DNA from: JBHEMT01 sp046262435
Lineage (GTDB): Bacteria; Chloroflexota; Dormibacteria; Aeolococcales; Aeolococcaceae
Reading direction: 5' to 3'
DNA: 21,296 nt
Assembly (NCBI GenBank): GCA_046262435.1
Contig: JBHEMT010000089.1
Location: forward strand, 1-21,296
The notes under the pieces were generated by a model. The model saw only the letters and a list, made by a program, of their open reading frames with translations, had not been told where the DNA came from and made no database searches. Shown piece by piece: positions 1 through 6,901 of this stretch; the first letter of the stretch is position 1, and each line of letters opens with the position of its first letter. The translations under genes and the position numbers were made by a program.

Positions 1-832
1 TGCGGCACTCAGCGAGCCCCGGCGCCATGCGAGGTTCGTCCTCGTACACGTCAAGGCCGGCCGCGGCGATCCAGCCCTCGCGCAGGGCCCGAACCAGGGC
101 GGCCTCGTCGACCACCGGCCCGCGCGAGGTGTTGACCAGCACCGCCGTCCGCTTCATCGAACGGAGCGCGGCCTCGCCGATCAGATGCCGGGTGTCATCG
201 GTGAGCGGGACGTGGAGGCTGACCACGTCAGCCTCGGCGAGCAGTTGGTTGAGCTCCATGCGGCGGAGGTGGGGTGCCAGGTCGTCGTCGATCGGCGCCT
301 CGGGTCGGTCGGTATACGCGAGGCGCATGCCCAGAGCGAGGGCGCGGCGCGCCAGGGCCTGCCCGATGCGGCCGATCCCGACCACGCCGAGCAGGCTGTC
401 GCGGAGCTCGAGACCGAGCAGAAAGTCGGGTTCCCACCCGGTGAAGCGGCCCTCGCGCATCAGTGCGTCACCCTCGCAGAGCCGCCGCGCCGCGGCCAGC
501 ATGAGTCCCAGGGCACAGTCGGCCGTGGCGTCGTTGAGGACCCCGGGGGTGTTGGTGACCGCCACGCCGCGAGCACTGGCCGCCTCAACGTCGATGTTGT
601 TGTAGCCGACCGCATAGTTGCAGACGGCGCGCAGCCGCTCCCCCCCGGCTTCGAGCGCGGCGGCATCGATGCCGTCACGCAGCTGGCAGCAAAGAACGTC
701 CACTCCACTGGCCAGCTCCGCGCGAAGCTCGTCAGGTGTGGGAATGTGGCCGAGCACGCGCACCTCCGCCGCGGCACAGAGCAGCGTCGGCGCGGGCTCG
801 GGAAGCGGCAGTGTGCAGAGTACGGTTGGCAC
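1..832 (-). CDS. D-isomer-specific 2-hydroxyacid dehydrogenase (glyoxylate/hydroxypyruvate reductase-like), 3' end cut
   Basis: NAD(P)-dependent reduction of a 2-keto acid to a D-2-hydroxy acid in the cytoplasm; the exact substrate cannot be read. The nucleotide-binding motif GVVGIGRIG lies at residues 149-157. The family signature NTSRGPVVDEAAL starts near residue 234, and its Arg237 fits the catalytic arginine. Glu266 in YEDEP fits the catalytic glutamate. The reading frame runs off base 1 after 277 residues, so the last ~40 residues, including the catalytic His, are outside the window. I chose GTG at 832 because a TAGGAT box lies 7 nt upstream; an ATG three codons earlier (841) overlaps that box. 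It diverges from the helicase gene, with about 50 bp between the two starts. Family membership is firm; the substrate is open. Confidence 0.88.
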   Translation of the reverse strand, partial: MPTVLCTLPLPEPAPTLLCAAAEVRVLGHIPTPDELRAELASGVDVLCCQLRDGIDAAALEAGGERLRAVCNYAVGYNNIDVEAASARGVAVTNTPGVLNDATADCALGLMLAAARRLCEGDALMREGRFTGWEPDFLLGLELRDSLLGVVGIGRIGQALARRALALGMRLAYTDRPEAPIDDDLAPHLRRMELNQLLAEADVVSLHVPLTDDTRHLIGEAALRSMKRTAVLVNTSRGPVVDEAALVRALREGWIAAAGLDVYEDEPRMAPGLAECR

Positions 833-839
833 GACGCGC

Positions 840-845
840 ATCCTA
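840..845 (-). promoter_or_regulatory. -10 box TAGGAT for a leaderless dehydrogenase transcript
   Basis: On the minus strand TAGGAT is followed by 7 nt and then GTG at 832. The predicted transcript would begin at or next to the start codon. No -35 hexamer or Shine-Dalgarno sequence is visible. The same box-to-start geometry recurs at eight other genes here. Confidence 0.55.
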
Positions 846-869
846 GCGGGGGGCGTCCACCCCCGGTGC

Positions 870-875
870 TACACT
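870..875 (+). promoter_or_regulatory. -10 box TACACT for a leaderless helicase transcript
   Basis: TACACT is separated by 10 nt from the GTG at 886. No Shine-Dalgarno sequence lies between them, so a leader of 0-4 nt is the simplest reading. The expected -35 position is G-rich and shows no TTGACA-like element. Confidence 0.5.
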
Positions 876-885
876 CAAACACAAC

Positions 886-2118
886 GTGCCAGCCTTTCGC
901 CCGCGGTCTCGGCGACCGCTCGGAAGGCCGCGTCCCGCCGCTCCCGCGGTTGATGCGGCCCCCCAGCCAGCTCCCCCCTCCGAGCCTTTCGACACCCTTG
1001 GACTGAGCCCGGGAATGCTCGACACGGTGCACGCAATGGGCTTCACCAGGGCGACGCCGATCCAGACCCTGGCAATCCCGGTGGCTCTGTCCGGGCGTGA
1101 CCTGGTGGGACAGGCACACACGGGCAGTGGCAAGACCGCCGCCTTCGGGATCCCCATGCTGGAGCGCCTCGACCCGGCGGGACCGGCGGTCCAGGGACTG
1201 ATCATGTGCCCCACCCGCGAGCTCGCCGTGCAGGTGCACGAGGAGCTGAGCCGTCTCGCCGAGCGGAGCGGCATGCACTCGGTGGCCATCTACGGTGGGG
1301 AGTCGATCAACCGCCAGTTCGATTTGCTCAAGGCGGGCCCGCAGATCGTGGTGGCAACCCCGGGGCGGCTCGCCGACCACTGCCAGCGACGCTCGATCAC
1401 GCTCAGCACGGTGCGCATCGCAGTGCTGGATGAGGCCGACCGGATGCTGGACATGGGTTTTGCGCCGGATGTCGAGAAGCTGCTGCGCCAGTGCCCGCAG
1501 GACCGTCAGACCATGCTCTTCAGCGCCACCATGCCGGAATGGGTGGCCCGGCTTGCCGCACGGCACATGCGCGACCCGGAGACGATCGCGATCAGCACCC
1601 GTCCCGAGATCGCCGCTGGCGTGCGTCAGCTCTACATCCAGACGCAATGGGCGGAGAAGAACACCGCCCTGAGCCGGATCCTCGACCAGCCTGACGTGAC
1701 CATGGCCCTGATCTTCGTCGAGACCAAACGGCAGGCCGACATCCTGCAGATGCAGATGGAGCGGCGCGGCTACAAGGTCGGGGTCATCCACGGTGATCTG
1801 TCGCAGAAGGAGCGCGACCATGCGATGGCGCAGTTCGTCGGCGAGCACATCAAGTACCTGATCGCCACCAACGTCGCCGCCCGCGGCCTGGACATCGACG
1901 ACATCTCCCACGTCATCAACTACGACGTGCCCACCACGCCCGACGAGTACCTGCACCGGGTGGGCCGCACCGGCCGGGCCGGTCGCACCGGGGTGGCCAT
2001 CACCCTGATCACTCCAAGCGAAATCCTCAAGCTGCGCGACGTCGAGCGGCACGCGCAGACCACCATTGAACCGGCGCCGCTTGACGAGTTCCCACTCCAG
2101 GGCGTCGCCGCCGGCTGA
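886..2118 (+). CDS. DEAD-box ATP-dependent RNA helicase
   Basis: ATP-driven unwinding or remodelling of RNA duplexes, likely in ribosome assembly or mRNA turnover. All core motifs are present in order: Q motif (Phe35 to Gln60), motif I AHTGSGKT (77-84), PTRELAVQ, TPGR, DEAD (182-185), SAT (213-215), LIFVETKR, ATNVAARGLDID and HRVGRTGRAGRTG (from 357). At 410 residues the protein is essentially the two RecA domains. It has a short basic, Pro/Ala/Arg-rich N-terminal extension (1-34) and lacks the long RGG or RNA-binding tail of DeaD/CsdA. It therefore resembles RhlE-type minimal helicases, but I do not assign a symbol. The start is GTG; no Shine-Dalgarno sequence is seen, and a TACACT box lies 10 nt upstream. 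Confidence 0.95.
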   Translation: MPAFRPRSRRPLGRPRPAAPAVDAAPQPAPPSEPFDTLGLSPGMLDTVHAMGFTRATPIQTLAIPVALSGRDLVGQAHTGSGKTAAFGIPMLERLDPAGPAVQGLIMCPTRELAVQVHEELSRLAERSGMHSVAIYGGESINRQFDLLKAGPQIVVATPGRLADHCQRRSITLSTVRIAVLDEADRMLDMGFAPDVEKLLRQCPQDRQTMLFSATMPEWVARLAARHMRDPETIAISTRPEIAAGVRQLYIQTQWAEKNTALSRILDQPDVTMALIFVETKRQADILQMQMERRGYKVGVIHGDLSQKERDHAMAQFVGEHIKYLIATNVAARGLDIDDISHVINYDVPTTPDEYLHRVGRTGRAGRTGVAITLITPSEILKLRDVERHAQTTIEPAPLDEFPLQGVAAG

Positions 2119-2173
2119 CCCCTCCGGTCATGCTCGCGGGCACCGGATGAGCGGGACGCGGGCCGGGCCCGGG

Positions 2174-2179
2174 TAGGCT
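2174..2179 (+). promoter_or_regulatory. -10 box TAGGCT for a leaderless hydrolase transcript
   Basis: TAGGCT, 6 nt, then GTG at 2186. This is the same hexamer and the same spacing as at the moaB/mog start (15676-15681). It implies that the hydrolase has its own promoter, although the helicase ends only 67 bp upstream. Confidence 0.58.
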
Positions 2180-2185
2180 GCCGCG

Positions 2186-2971
2186 GTGCGCCCGCGGCCC
2201 TTCGTCCACGACACCGGTCTCGGTCCGGCCCTGGTACTGCTGCACGCCTTCCCCCTCGACGCCTCGCAGTGGGACCACCAGGTTGCGGCGTGGTCGGGAC
2301 GGTATCGCTGCCTTCGGCCGGACATGTACGGCTGCGGCCGCAGCCCCCTGCCCGAGGGTGTGACCGTCTCCCTGGAGGGCTATGCGGCCGCGCTGCTCGA
2401 CACCCTGGATGCCCTCGGGGTCAACGATTTCGGCTGCGTCGGCGCCTCGATGGGCGGCTACGTGGCCCTGGCGCTGCTCGCCCTGGCCCCGGCGCGGGTG
2501 AGGGCGCTGGTGCTGGTGGGTTCGGCCGCCACCGCCGACACGCCGGGACGGCGCCGCGAGCGCCAGGGGATCGCCGACCGGGTGATGGCCGAAGGCCTTG
2601 AGTTTCTCGCTTCGGGCGCGCCGGACACCGCGCTTGGCCCGCGCGCCCGCGCCGAGGCGCACATCGTCGACCCGCTGCGCGGTCGGGTGCGCGGCTGGAC
2701 TCCGGGCGCCGTGGCCGCGGTGGAGCAGGCGCTGCTCCACCGCCCCGCTCGCACCGACCTGCTGGCGGCACTGCGCGTCCCCACCATGGTGGTTGGCGGC
2801 GGTGAGGACCGGCTGACTCCTCCCCCCATCCTGGACGCCCTCGCGGCGCAGGTCCCGGGAGCCGCCCGGCACACCTTCCCAGGCCAGGGACACCTCTGCA
2901 ACCTGGAGGATCCCCACCAGTTCAGCGCGGCGGTCGGAGACTTCCTCGACGTGGCCGTGCCACAGCCCTGA
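2186..2971 (+). CDS. alpha/beta hydrolase fold protein
   Basis: Serine hydrolase of the alpha/beta fold; the substrate (ester, lactone or C-C bond) is not readable. The strand-turn motif LLHAFPLDASQWD (from residue 18) carries the oxyanion-hole region. The nucleophile elbow is GASMGG, with Ser88. The acid is probably the Asp in GGGEDRLTPP near residue 210, and the base is the His in GQGHLCNLEDP near residue 239. A cap region lies at about 120-195. At 261 residues it is of normal size, and there is no signal peptide. GTG start with TAGGCT 6 nt upstream. It converges with the MoeB-rhodanese gene, stops 22 bp apart. The layout resembles 3-oxoadipate enol-lactonase or BioH-like enzymes, but no pathway neighbours support a narrower name. 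Confidence 0.9.
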   Translation: MRPRPFVHDTGLGPALVLLHAFPLDASQWDHQVAAWSGRYRCLRPDMYGCGRSPLPEGVTVSLEGYAAALLDTLDALGVNDFGCVGASMGGYVALALLALAPARVRALVLVGSAATADTPGRRRERQGIADRVMAEGLEFLASGAPDTALGPRARAEAHIVDPLRGRVRGWTPGAVAAVEQALLHRPARTDLLAALRVPTMVVGGGEDRLTPPPILDALAAQVPGAARHTFPGQGHLCNLEDPHQFSAAVGDFLDVAVPQP

Positions 2972-2993
2972 CGTGAGAACGACGCCCTGCCCG

Positions 2994-4187
2994 CTAGGAC
3001 GCGGCGGCGACCGCCTCCGTGGGCAGACCGGTGGGGACCATGCAGAACCCCTCGTAGTCGATCGGCTCGGTGATCGTGGGGTTCTCCCCGCAGACCGGAC
3101 AGTGCGGATCACGCGGCACCCGGAACTCACGGAATTTCATATCGAGCGAGTCGATCTGGAGGAGGCGCCCGGTGAGCAGCTGACCCTTGCCGATGATCAG
3201 CTTCACCACCTCGACGGCCTGGAGCACGCCGACAATCCCGGGGAGCACGCCGAGAACGCCCGCCTCGCTACAGGACGGCGCCTCCTCGGGAGGCGGCGGC
3301 GCCGGATACCGGCACCGGTAGCAGGGTGAGGCGAAGGGCACCATCGTGGTCACCTGGCCGTCGAAGCGGAAGATGCCGCCGTCGACGAGCGGCTTGCGGG
3401 TGAACACGGCGACATCGTTGGCCAGATAGCGCGTGGGGAAGTTGTCGCAACCGTTGACGATGACGTCGTACTGGGCGAAGAGCCCGGCGGCGTTCTCCGA
3501 GCTGAGCATCTCGGTGTGCTCGACCACCGTGACGTCAGGATTGAGGGCGGTCAGCGCGATCCGGGCCGACTCGGTCTTGCGCATCCCGACGCGGTCCTGA
3601 GTGTGCAGCACCTGCCGCTGCAGGTTGCTGATGTCGACGGTGTCGAAGTCGACGATACCGATGGTGCCCACCCCGGCGGCGGCGAGGTAGAGGCCGGCCG
3701 GTGAACCCAGCCCACCGGCGCCGATCAGCAGGACCCGCGCGCCGAGGAGCTTGGCCTGACCCTCCTCGCCCACCTCGGGAAGGAGCAGATGGCGGCTGTA
3801 CCGCTGCTTCTGGTCGCGGGTGAGCACCGTGGGTACGACGAAGTCGTAGCCCTTGGCCTTCCACGCCCCGAACCCGCCGGCGAGCGACTGCACGTCCGTG
3901 TAGCCGAGTTCCCCAAGTGAGCGCGCCGCCAGCAGCGACCGCGTGCCACCGGCGCAGTAGAGGGTGAGCGGGGTGTTCCGATCGGGCACTCGGTCCTCGA
4001 TCTGGGTCTCGAGGAAGCCCCGGGACAGGTGCTGCGCCCCCGGGATGTACCCCTCGTCGAACTCGGAGCGCTCGCGGACGTCGATCAGGGTGCGGCGACG
4101 AGCCTGCTCGCGCACAGCCTCGGGCTGGACCTCGGCCACCACGGCGCGGGCGGCGGCAAGCAGGTCGCGGGAGGTTTGAGGGGGCAC
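2994..4187 (-). CDS. moeB: rhodanese-MoeB/ThiF fusion: sulfur-carrier protein adenylyltransferase
   Basis: Predicted to adenylate the C-terminal Gly-Gly of MoaD/ThiS-type carriers and, through the rhodanese domain, to supply the sulfur for the thiocarboxylate. Numbering is from the upstream ATG (4193). The rhodanese domain covers about 25-117, with active-site Cys80 in CAGGTRS. The E1-like domain covers about 128-375, with RYSRHLLLPEVG, nucleotide loop GAGGLGSP (158-165), DFDTVDISNLQRQ (from 182), a GCDNFPTRY motif, and two Cys pairs (CYRC, CPVC) that should bind zinc. The rhodanese comes first, whereas MOCS3/MoeZ proteins have it last. I prefer GTG at 4187 because TAGACT lies 7 nt upstream; the ATG at 4193 lies only 1 nt past that box. 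Either carrier (MoaD or ThiS) is possible. Molybdopterin genes elsewhere in the window favour MoaD. Confidence 0.92.
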   Translation of the reverse strand: MPPQTSRDLLAAARAVVAEVQPEAVREQARRRTLIDVRERSEFDEGYIPGAQHLSRGFLETQIEDRVPDRNTPLTLYCAGGTRSLLAARSLGELGYTDVQSLAGGFGAWKAKGYDFVVPTVLTRDQKQRYSRHLLLPEVGEEGQAKLLGARVLLIGAGGLGSPAGLYLAAAGVGTIGIVDFDTVDISNLQRQVLHTQDRVGMRKTESARIALTALNPDVTVVEHTEMLSSENAAGLFAQYDVIVNGCDNFPTRYLANDVAVFTRKPLVDGGIFRFDGQVTTMVPFASPCYRCRYPAPPPPEEAPSCSEAGVLGVLPGIVGVLQAVEVVKLIIGKGQLLTGRLLQIDSLDMKFREFRVPRDPHCPVCGENPTITEPIDYEGFCMVPTGLPTEAVAAAS

Positions 4188-4194
4188 AGGCATC

Positions 4195-4200
4195 AGTCTA
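4195..4200 (-). promoter_or_regulatory. -10 box TAGACT upstream of moeB-rhodanese
   Basis: Read on the minus strand, TAGACT is followed by 7 nt and GTG at 4187. The in-frame ATG at 4193 starts only 1 nt after the box, so it would lie upstream of, or at, the transcription start. The same hexamer and spacing occur before the NIF3-like gene. Confidence 0.58.
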
Positions 4201-4215
4201 AGGCAATTCCCCGAA

Positions 4216-4236
4216 TGTCGATCAACTTAGTCAACA
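4216..4236. promoter_or_regulatory. imperfect palindrome, possible operator of moeB-rhodanese
   Basis: A 21-bp stretch, clearly more AT-rich than its surroundings, fits TGTNGANNAANTTNNTCNACA, with 7 of 10 arm positions symmetric. It lies about 28-48 bp upstream of the predicted moeB transcription start, where a regulator would touch the -35 region. The regulator is unknown. A palindrome of this size would suit a dimeric winged-helix protein of the Rrf2 or MarR type, but that is speculation. Confidence 0.3.
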
Positions 4237-4349
4237 AATGCTTCGGGCGCTGCGCCCCGACCCGAGGGCGGGGTGGCGGTGCGGGTGAGCGCCGGAGAGG
4301 GCACCGCCCCGCGCGCCCGGGCGTGGGACGAGGCGACGGAGCGGCTTGC

Positions 4350-4355
4350 TAAGGT
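4350..4355 (+). promoter_or_regulatory. possible -10 box TAAGGT for the glucosaminidase gene
   Basis: TAAGGT is a fair TANNNT match 77 nt before the ATG at 4433, so this transcript would have a leader of about 70 nt. No clear -35 is present. The nearest GTG at leaderless distance (4368) is in the wrong frame. Confidence 0.25.
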
Positions 4356-4432
4356 CCCCCAGTCGTTGTGGCTCCCGGTTTCGCGGTGGGTCGAGGCCAG
4401 CCGGAGCCGCGTGGGGACCGGGTCGCGGAGGG

Positions 4433-5095
4433 ATGGGGCGCATCGTGGATCGTCGGCGTCGCCTGGTCATCCACGCTGTGGTCATCCTGGCCGCGGTCCT
4501 CGCGCTCCACCTCGGGGGCGCCCTGCCCAGCGTTTCCCGGCCGATCCAACCGGTCGCCGCCGAGTCGCCGGATGCGGGCACAATCCTGGTGGCCGGCCGG
4601 TATGTCCATCTGGCGGTGCTGCCGCCGGTGACGGCGACCGTCGGCGGAGTGGCGCCCCATTCGCTGGGGCTGGACACCAACCTCACCCAGCCGTCCGGCG
4701 AGTCGGCGGCGGCACTCGACGCCTTCCTCCAGCACACCGCCCTGGCCGGCCTGGGCAACGCCTTTGTGACCGCGGAGGCCATGTACCACGTGTCGGCTCG
4801 CTACCTGCTCGCCCACGCGATCGAGGAGTCGCGCTGGGGGAACAGCGGGCTCGCGCGGGACAAACACAACCTGTTCGGCTACGGCGCCGACGACATCAAT
4901 CCCTACGGCGACGCCAGCGGCTTCCCGTCCTTCGAAGCGTGCATCGACTACGTCGCCGCCAAGGTGTCCACCGAGTACCTGACCCGGGGCGGAGCCCATT
5001 ACAACGGGCCGACGCTGCGCGGGATGCACGCTCACTATGCGACCGACCCGCGCTGGGCGAACAACATCGTCGAGGTGGCGCGCGTCATCCCGTGA
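4433..5095 (+). CDS. membrane-anchored GH73-like N-acetylglucosaminidase
   Basis: Predicted peptidoglycan hydrolase cleaving glycan strands outside the cytoplasmic membrane. A basic start (MGRIVDRRRR) is followed by a hydrophobic segment at 11-33, read as an uncleaved anchor or a signal peptide. The glucosaminidase module spans about 80-220. AHAIEESRWGNS places the likely catalytic Glu at residue 132. Further conserved elements are KHNLFGYG (144-151), GPTLRGM (192-198) and YATDPRWANNI (202-212). I start at ATG 4433, just after GGAGG; a GTG at 4445 would give that Shine-Dalgarno sequence a longer spacing. An ATG-less extension to 4346 is open but lacks support. The module is about 60% identical to the one at 8815-9240. 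Substrate bond is inferred from the family. Confidence 0.85.
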   Translation: MGRIVDRRRRLVIHAVVILAAVLALHLGGALPSVSRPIQPVAAESPDAGTILVAGRYVHLAVLPPVTATVGGVAPHSLGLDTNLTQPSGESAAALDAFLQHTALAGLGNAFVTAEAMYHVSARYLLAHAIEESRWGNSGLARDKHNLFGYGADDINPYGDASGFPSFEACIDYVAAKVSTEYLTRGGAHYNGPTLRGMHAHYATDPRWANNIVEVARVIP

Positions 5096-5189
5096 ACGGC
5101 GCAGGCCCGTGGCCCCGGGGCGCCCGCGGCACTGACGCGATGAGGCCGGACGCCGGGCGCCTGTCTACCGCGCTGTGCGCCGAGGACTG

Positions 5190-6701
5190 GTGAGCAGGGC
5201 GGAGCTGCGGCTCGATGAGCTGCTGCGCGCCGCGGGAATGACGGCGCTCGGCGGGCGGGCGGGCGCCGCCACCGTGCGCAGGGTGGAGTACGACTCACGC
5301 CGCTGCGGACCCGGGAGCCTCTTCGTGGCCATCCCGGGCGAGCACACCGACGGACACGGCCACGTTGCCGACGCGCTCCACCGGGGCGCGGTTGCCGCGG
5401 TCGTGCAGGATGCCGAAGCGGTGCCCTCAGGGATCCCGCGCCTGGTGGTCGCCGATACCCGCGCCGCGGTCGCGGCACTGGCCGCGGTGGTCAGTGGACG
5501 ACCATCGGCGGCGATGGTGGTTGCCGGGGTGACCGGGACCGACGGGAAGACCACCACCACCACCATGCTGCACGCCGCCTGGCGGGGGGCGGGCCTGCGC
5601 GCCGGCTCACTGACCACCGTCGACTTCCGAGTCGATGACAGGATCGAGCCCAACACCACGCGGCAGACCACTCTGGAGGCGGTGGACCTCCAGGACCGTC
5701 TGGCCGCAATGCTGACCGAAGGGGTCGATCGGGTGGCGCTGGAGACGTCCTCTCACGCCCTGGCGCTGCACCGCGTCGACGGCGTCGACTTCGACGCGGC
5801 CGTGTACACCAGGATCACAAGCGAGCACCTCGAGTTCCACGGCTCGCGCGCAGAGTACCTGCGCACCAAAGCGATGTTGCTCGATCGGCTCGGCAGCGGC
5901 GGAGTGGGGGTGATCGACGCCGACGACGCTTTTGCCGCCCCGGTGCTGACCGCCATCCCGGTGGCGCGCCGCTTGCTCTACAGCGCCGCCGGCACCCCCA
6001 CCGCCGATCTGTTTGCAACCGGGACCGCCCATGGCGACGCCGGCGTGCACTTCGTCGCCCACACCCCATGGGGCAGCACCGAGGTGCGCATGCGGGTCGC
6101 GGGCAGCTTCAACGTCGCCAACGCCCTGGCCGCGCTGGCCGCGGCATGCGCCACCGGGGCCCCATTCGAGGAGGCGGTCGCGGGGCTGGAGGCGCTGGCC
6201 CGCGTCGGTGGCCGCATGGAGCGGGTCGATCTGGGTCAGCCGTTTGCGGTGGTCATCGACTACGCGCACACCGCTGAGGCACTGGCAACGGTACTGCGGG
6301 AGTTGCGCGAGGTCACGCCGGGACGCCTGTGGGTTGTCTTCGGCAGCGCCGGCGAGCGTGACCGGGAGAAGCGCCCCGCGATGGGTGCGGTGGGCGCCGA
6401 GCTTGCTGACCACCTGGTGCTCACCGACGAGGACCCGCGCGGTGAGGACCGGACGGTGATCCTCGAGGAGATCGCCGCCGGGGCTCGCGCCGCCGGGGTG
6501 AGCGGTGACCGGCTGGTGCTGATCCCCGACCGGGCCGCAGCCATCGCCCACGCCGCGGCCAATGCTCAGCCCGGCGACACCGTGCTGCTCGCCGGCAAGG
6601 GGCACGAGAGCTGCATCATCGTTGGCCGGGACCCGGTGCCCTGGGACGAGCGTGCGGTCGCCGAGGAGGCGCTGCGCCGGCGGCTGAAGTCCGCTCGCTA
6701 A
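5190..6701 (+). CDS. murE: UDP-MurNAc-tripeptide synthetase, MurE-like ligase
   Basis: ATP-dependent addition of the third amino acid to UDP-MurNAc-L-Ala-D-Glu in peptidoglycan synthesis. The N-terminal UDP-binding domain shows VEYDSRRCGPGSLFVAIPG. The ATP loop is GTDGKTTTT (116-124), followed by ETSSHAL (185-191). In the helix YLRTKAMLLD, Lys227 fits the carbamylated lysine. SFNVANALAA and VIDYAHT lead into the C-terminal domain, which has FGSAGERDREKRP, EDPR (414-417) and AGKGHE. The EDPR stretch replaces the DNPR typical of diaminopimelate enzymes but keeps Pro-Arg. I chose GTG 5190 because GAGG lies 4 nt upstream; GTG 5175 is an in-frame alternative. The gene stands alone, outside any dcw cluster. 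A MurE-related ligase of another role (MurT-like) is less likely. Confidence 0.9.
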   Translation: MSRAELRLDELLRAAGMTALGGRAGAATVRRVEYDSRRCGPGSLFVAIPGEHTDGHGHVADALHRGAVAAVVQDAEAVPSGIPRLVVADTRAAVAALAAVVSGRPSAAMVVAGVTGTDGKTTTTTMLHAAWRGAGLRAGSLTTVDFRVDDRIEPNTTRQTTLEAVDLQDRLAAMLTEGVDRVALETSSHALALHRVDGVDFDAAVYTRITSEHLEFHGSRAEYLRTKAMLLDRLGSGGVGVIDADDAFAAPVLTAIPVARRLLYSAAGTPTADLFATGTAHGDAGVHFVAHTPWGSTEVRMRVAGSFNVANALAALAAACATGAPFEEAVAGLEALARVGGRMERVDLGQPFAVVIDYAHTAEALATVLRELREVTPGRLWVVFGSAGERDREKRPAMGAVGAELADHLVLTDEDPRGEDRTVILEEIAAGARAAGVSGDRLVLIPDRAAAIAHAAANAQPGDTVLLAGKGHESCIIVGRDPVPWDERAVAEEALRRRLKSAR

Positions 6702-6901
6702 CGGCCCGTGGTGGCCGACCCACGAGGCCGTCCCTGAGGATGCTTGCCGCTGGGGGCCACGCGCCGAGGCGGCCGCGCGGCCGGGGCGCCGGTGGCCCGG
6801 CGCAGGGCTTCGATGGTGCGCCGGACCCGCCGCGTCTTGGCCAGCAGTGACTCCAGCTCGCGGAGCTGAGCCTCGGCGTCGGGCTCGGCAACGTCGGTCA
6901 T
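6698..6901 (-). CDS. small coiled-coil protein, unknown function, coupled to rsmG
   Basis: This is a 67-residue protein that I do not recognise. Residues 8-40 form a heptad-like charged helix (LRELESLLAKTRRVRRTIEA), followed by a basic Pro/Arg/Ala-rich tail with no predicted fold. Its ATG overlaps the rsmG stop codon as ATGA (6898-6901), which argues for translational coupling and for a real gene. Its own TAG (6698-6700) overlaps the TAA of the convergent murE gene (6699-6701). There is no signal peptide or membrane segment. The basic tail would suit RNA or ribosome binding, but that is only a guess from the rsmG link. Confidence 0.55.
   Translation of the reverse strand: MTDVAEPDAEAQLRELESLLAKTRRVRRTIEALRRATGAPAARPPRRVAPSGKHPQGRPRGSATTGR

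Noticed and set aside
460..2052. A 530-codon open frame on the minus strand covering the helicase gene
   Set aside because: It is antisense to an unmistakable DEAD-box helicase with all motifs, and its translation is His/Gly/Arg-rich with no domain. Its last part is only the dehydrogenase gene read in a shifted frame.
2163..2172. Perfect 10-bp palindrome CCGGGCCCGG before the alpha/beta hydrolase
   Set aside because: Pure G/C palindromes of this length are expected by chance in DNA this GC-rich; no loop or partner site is seen.
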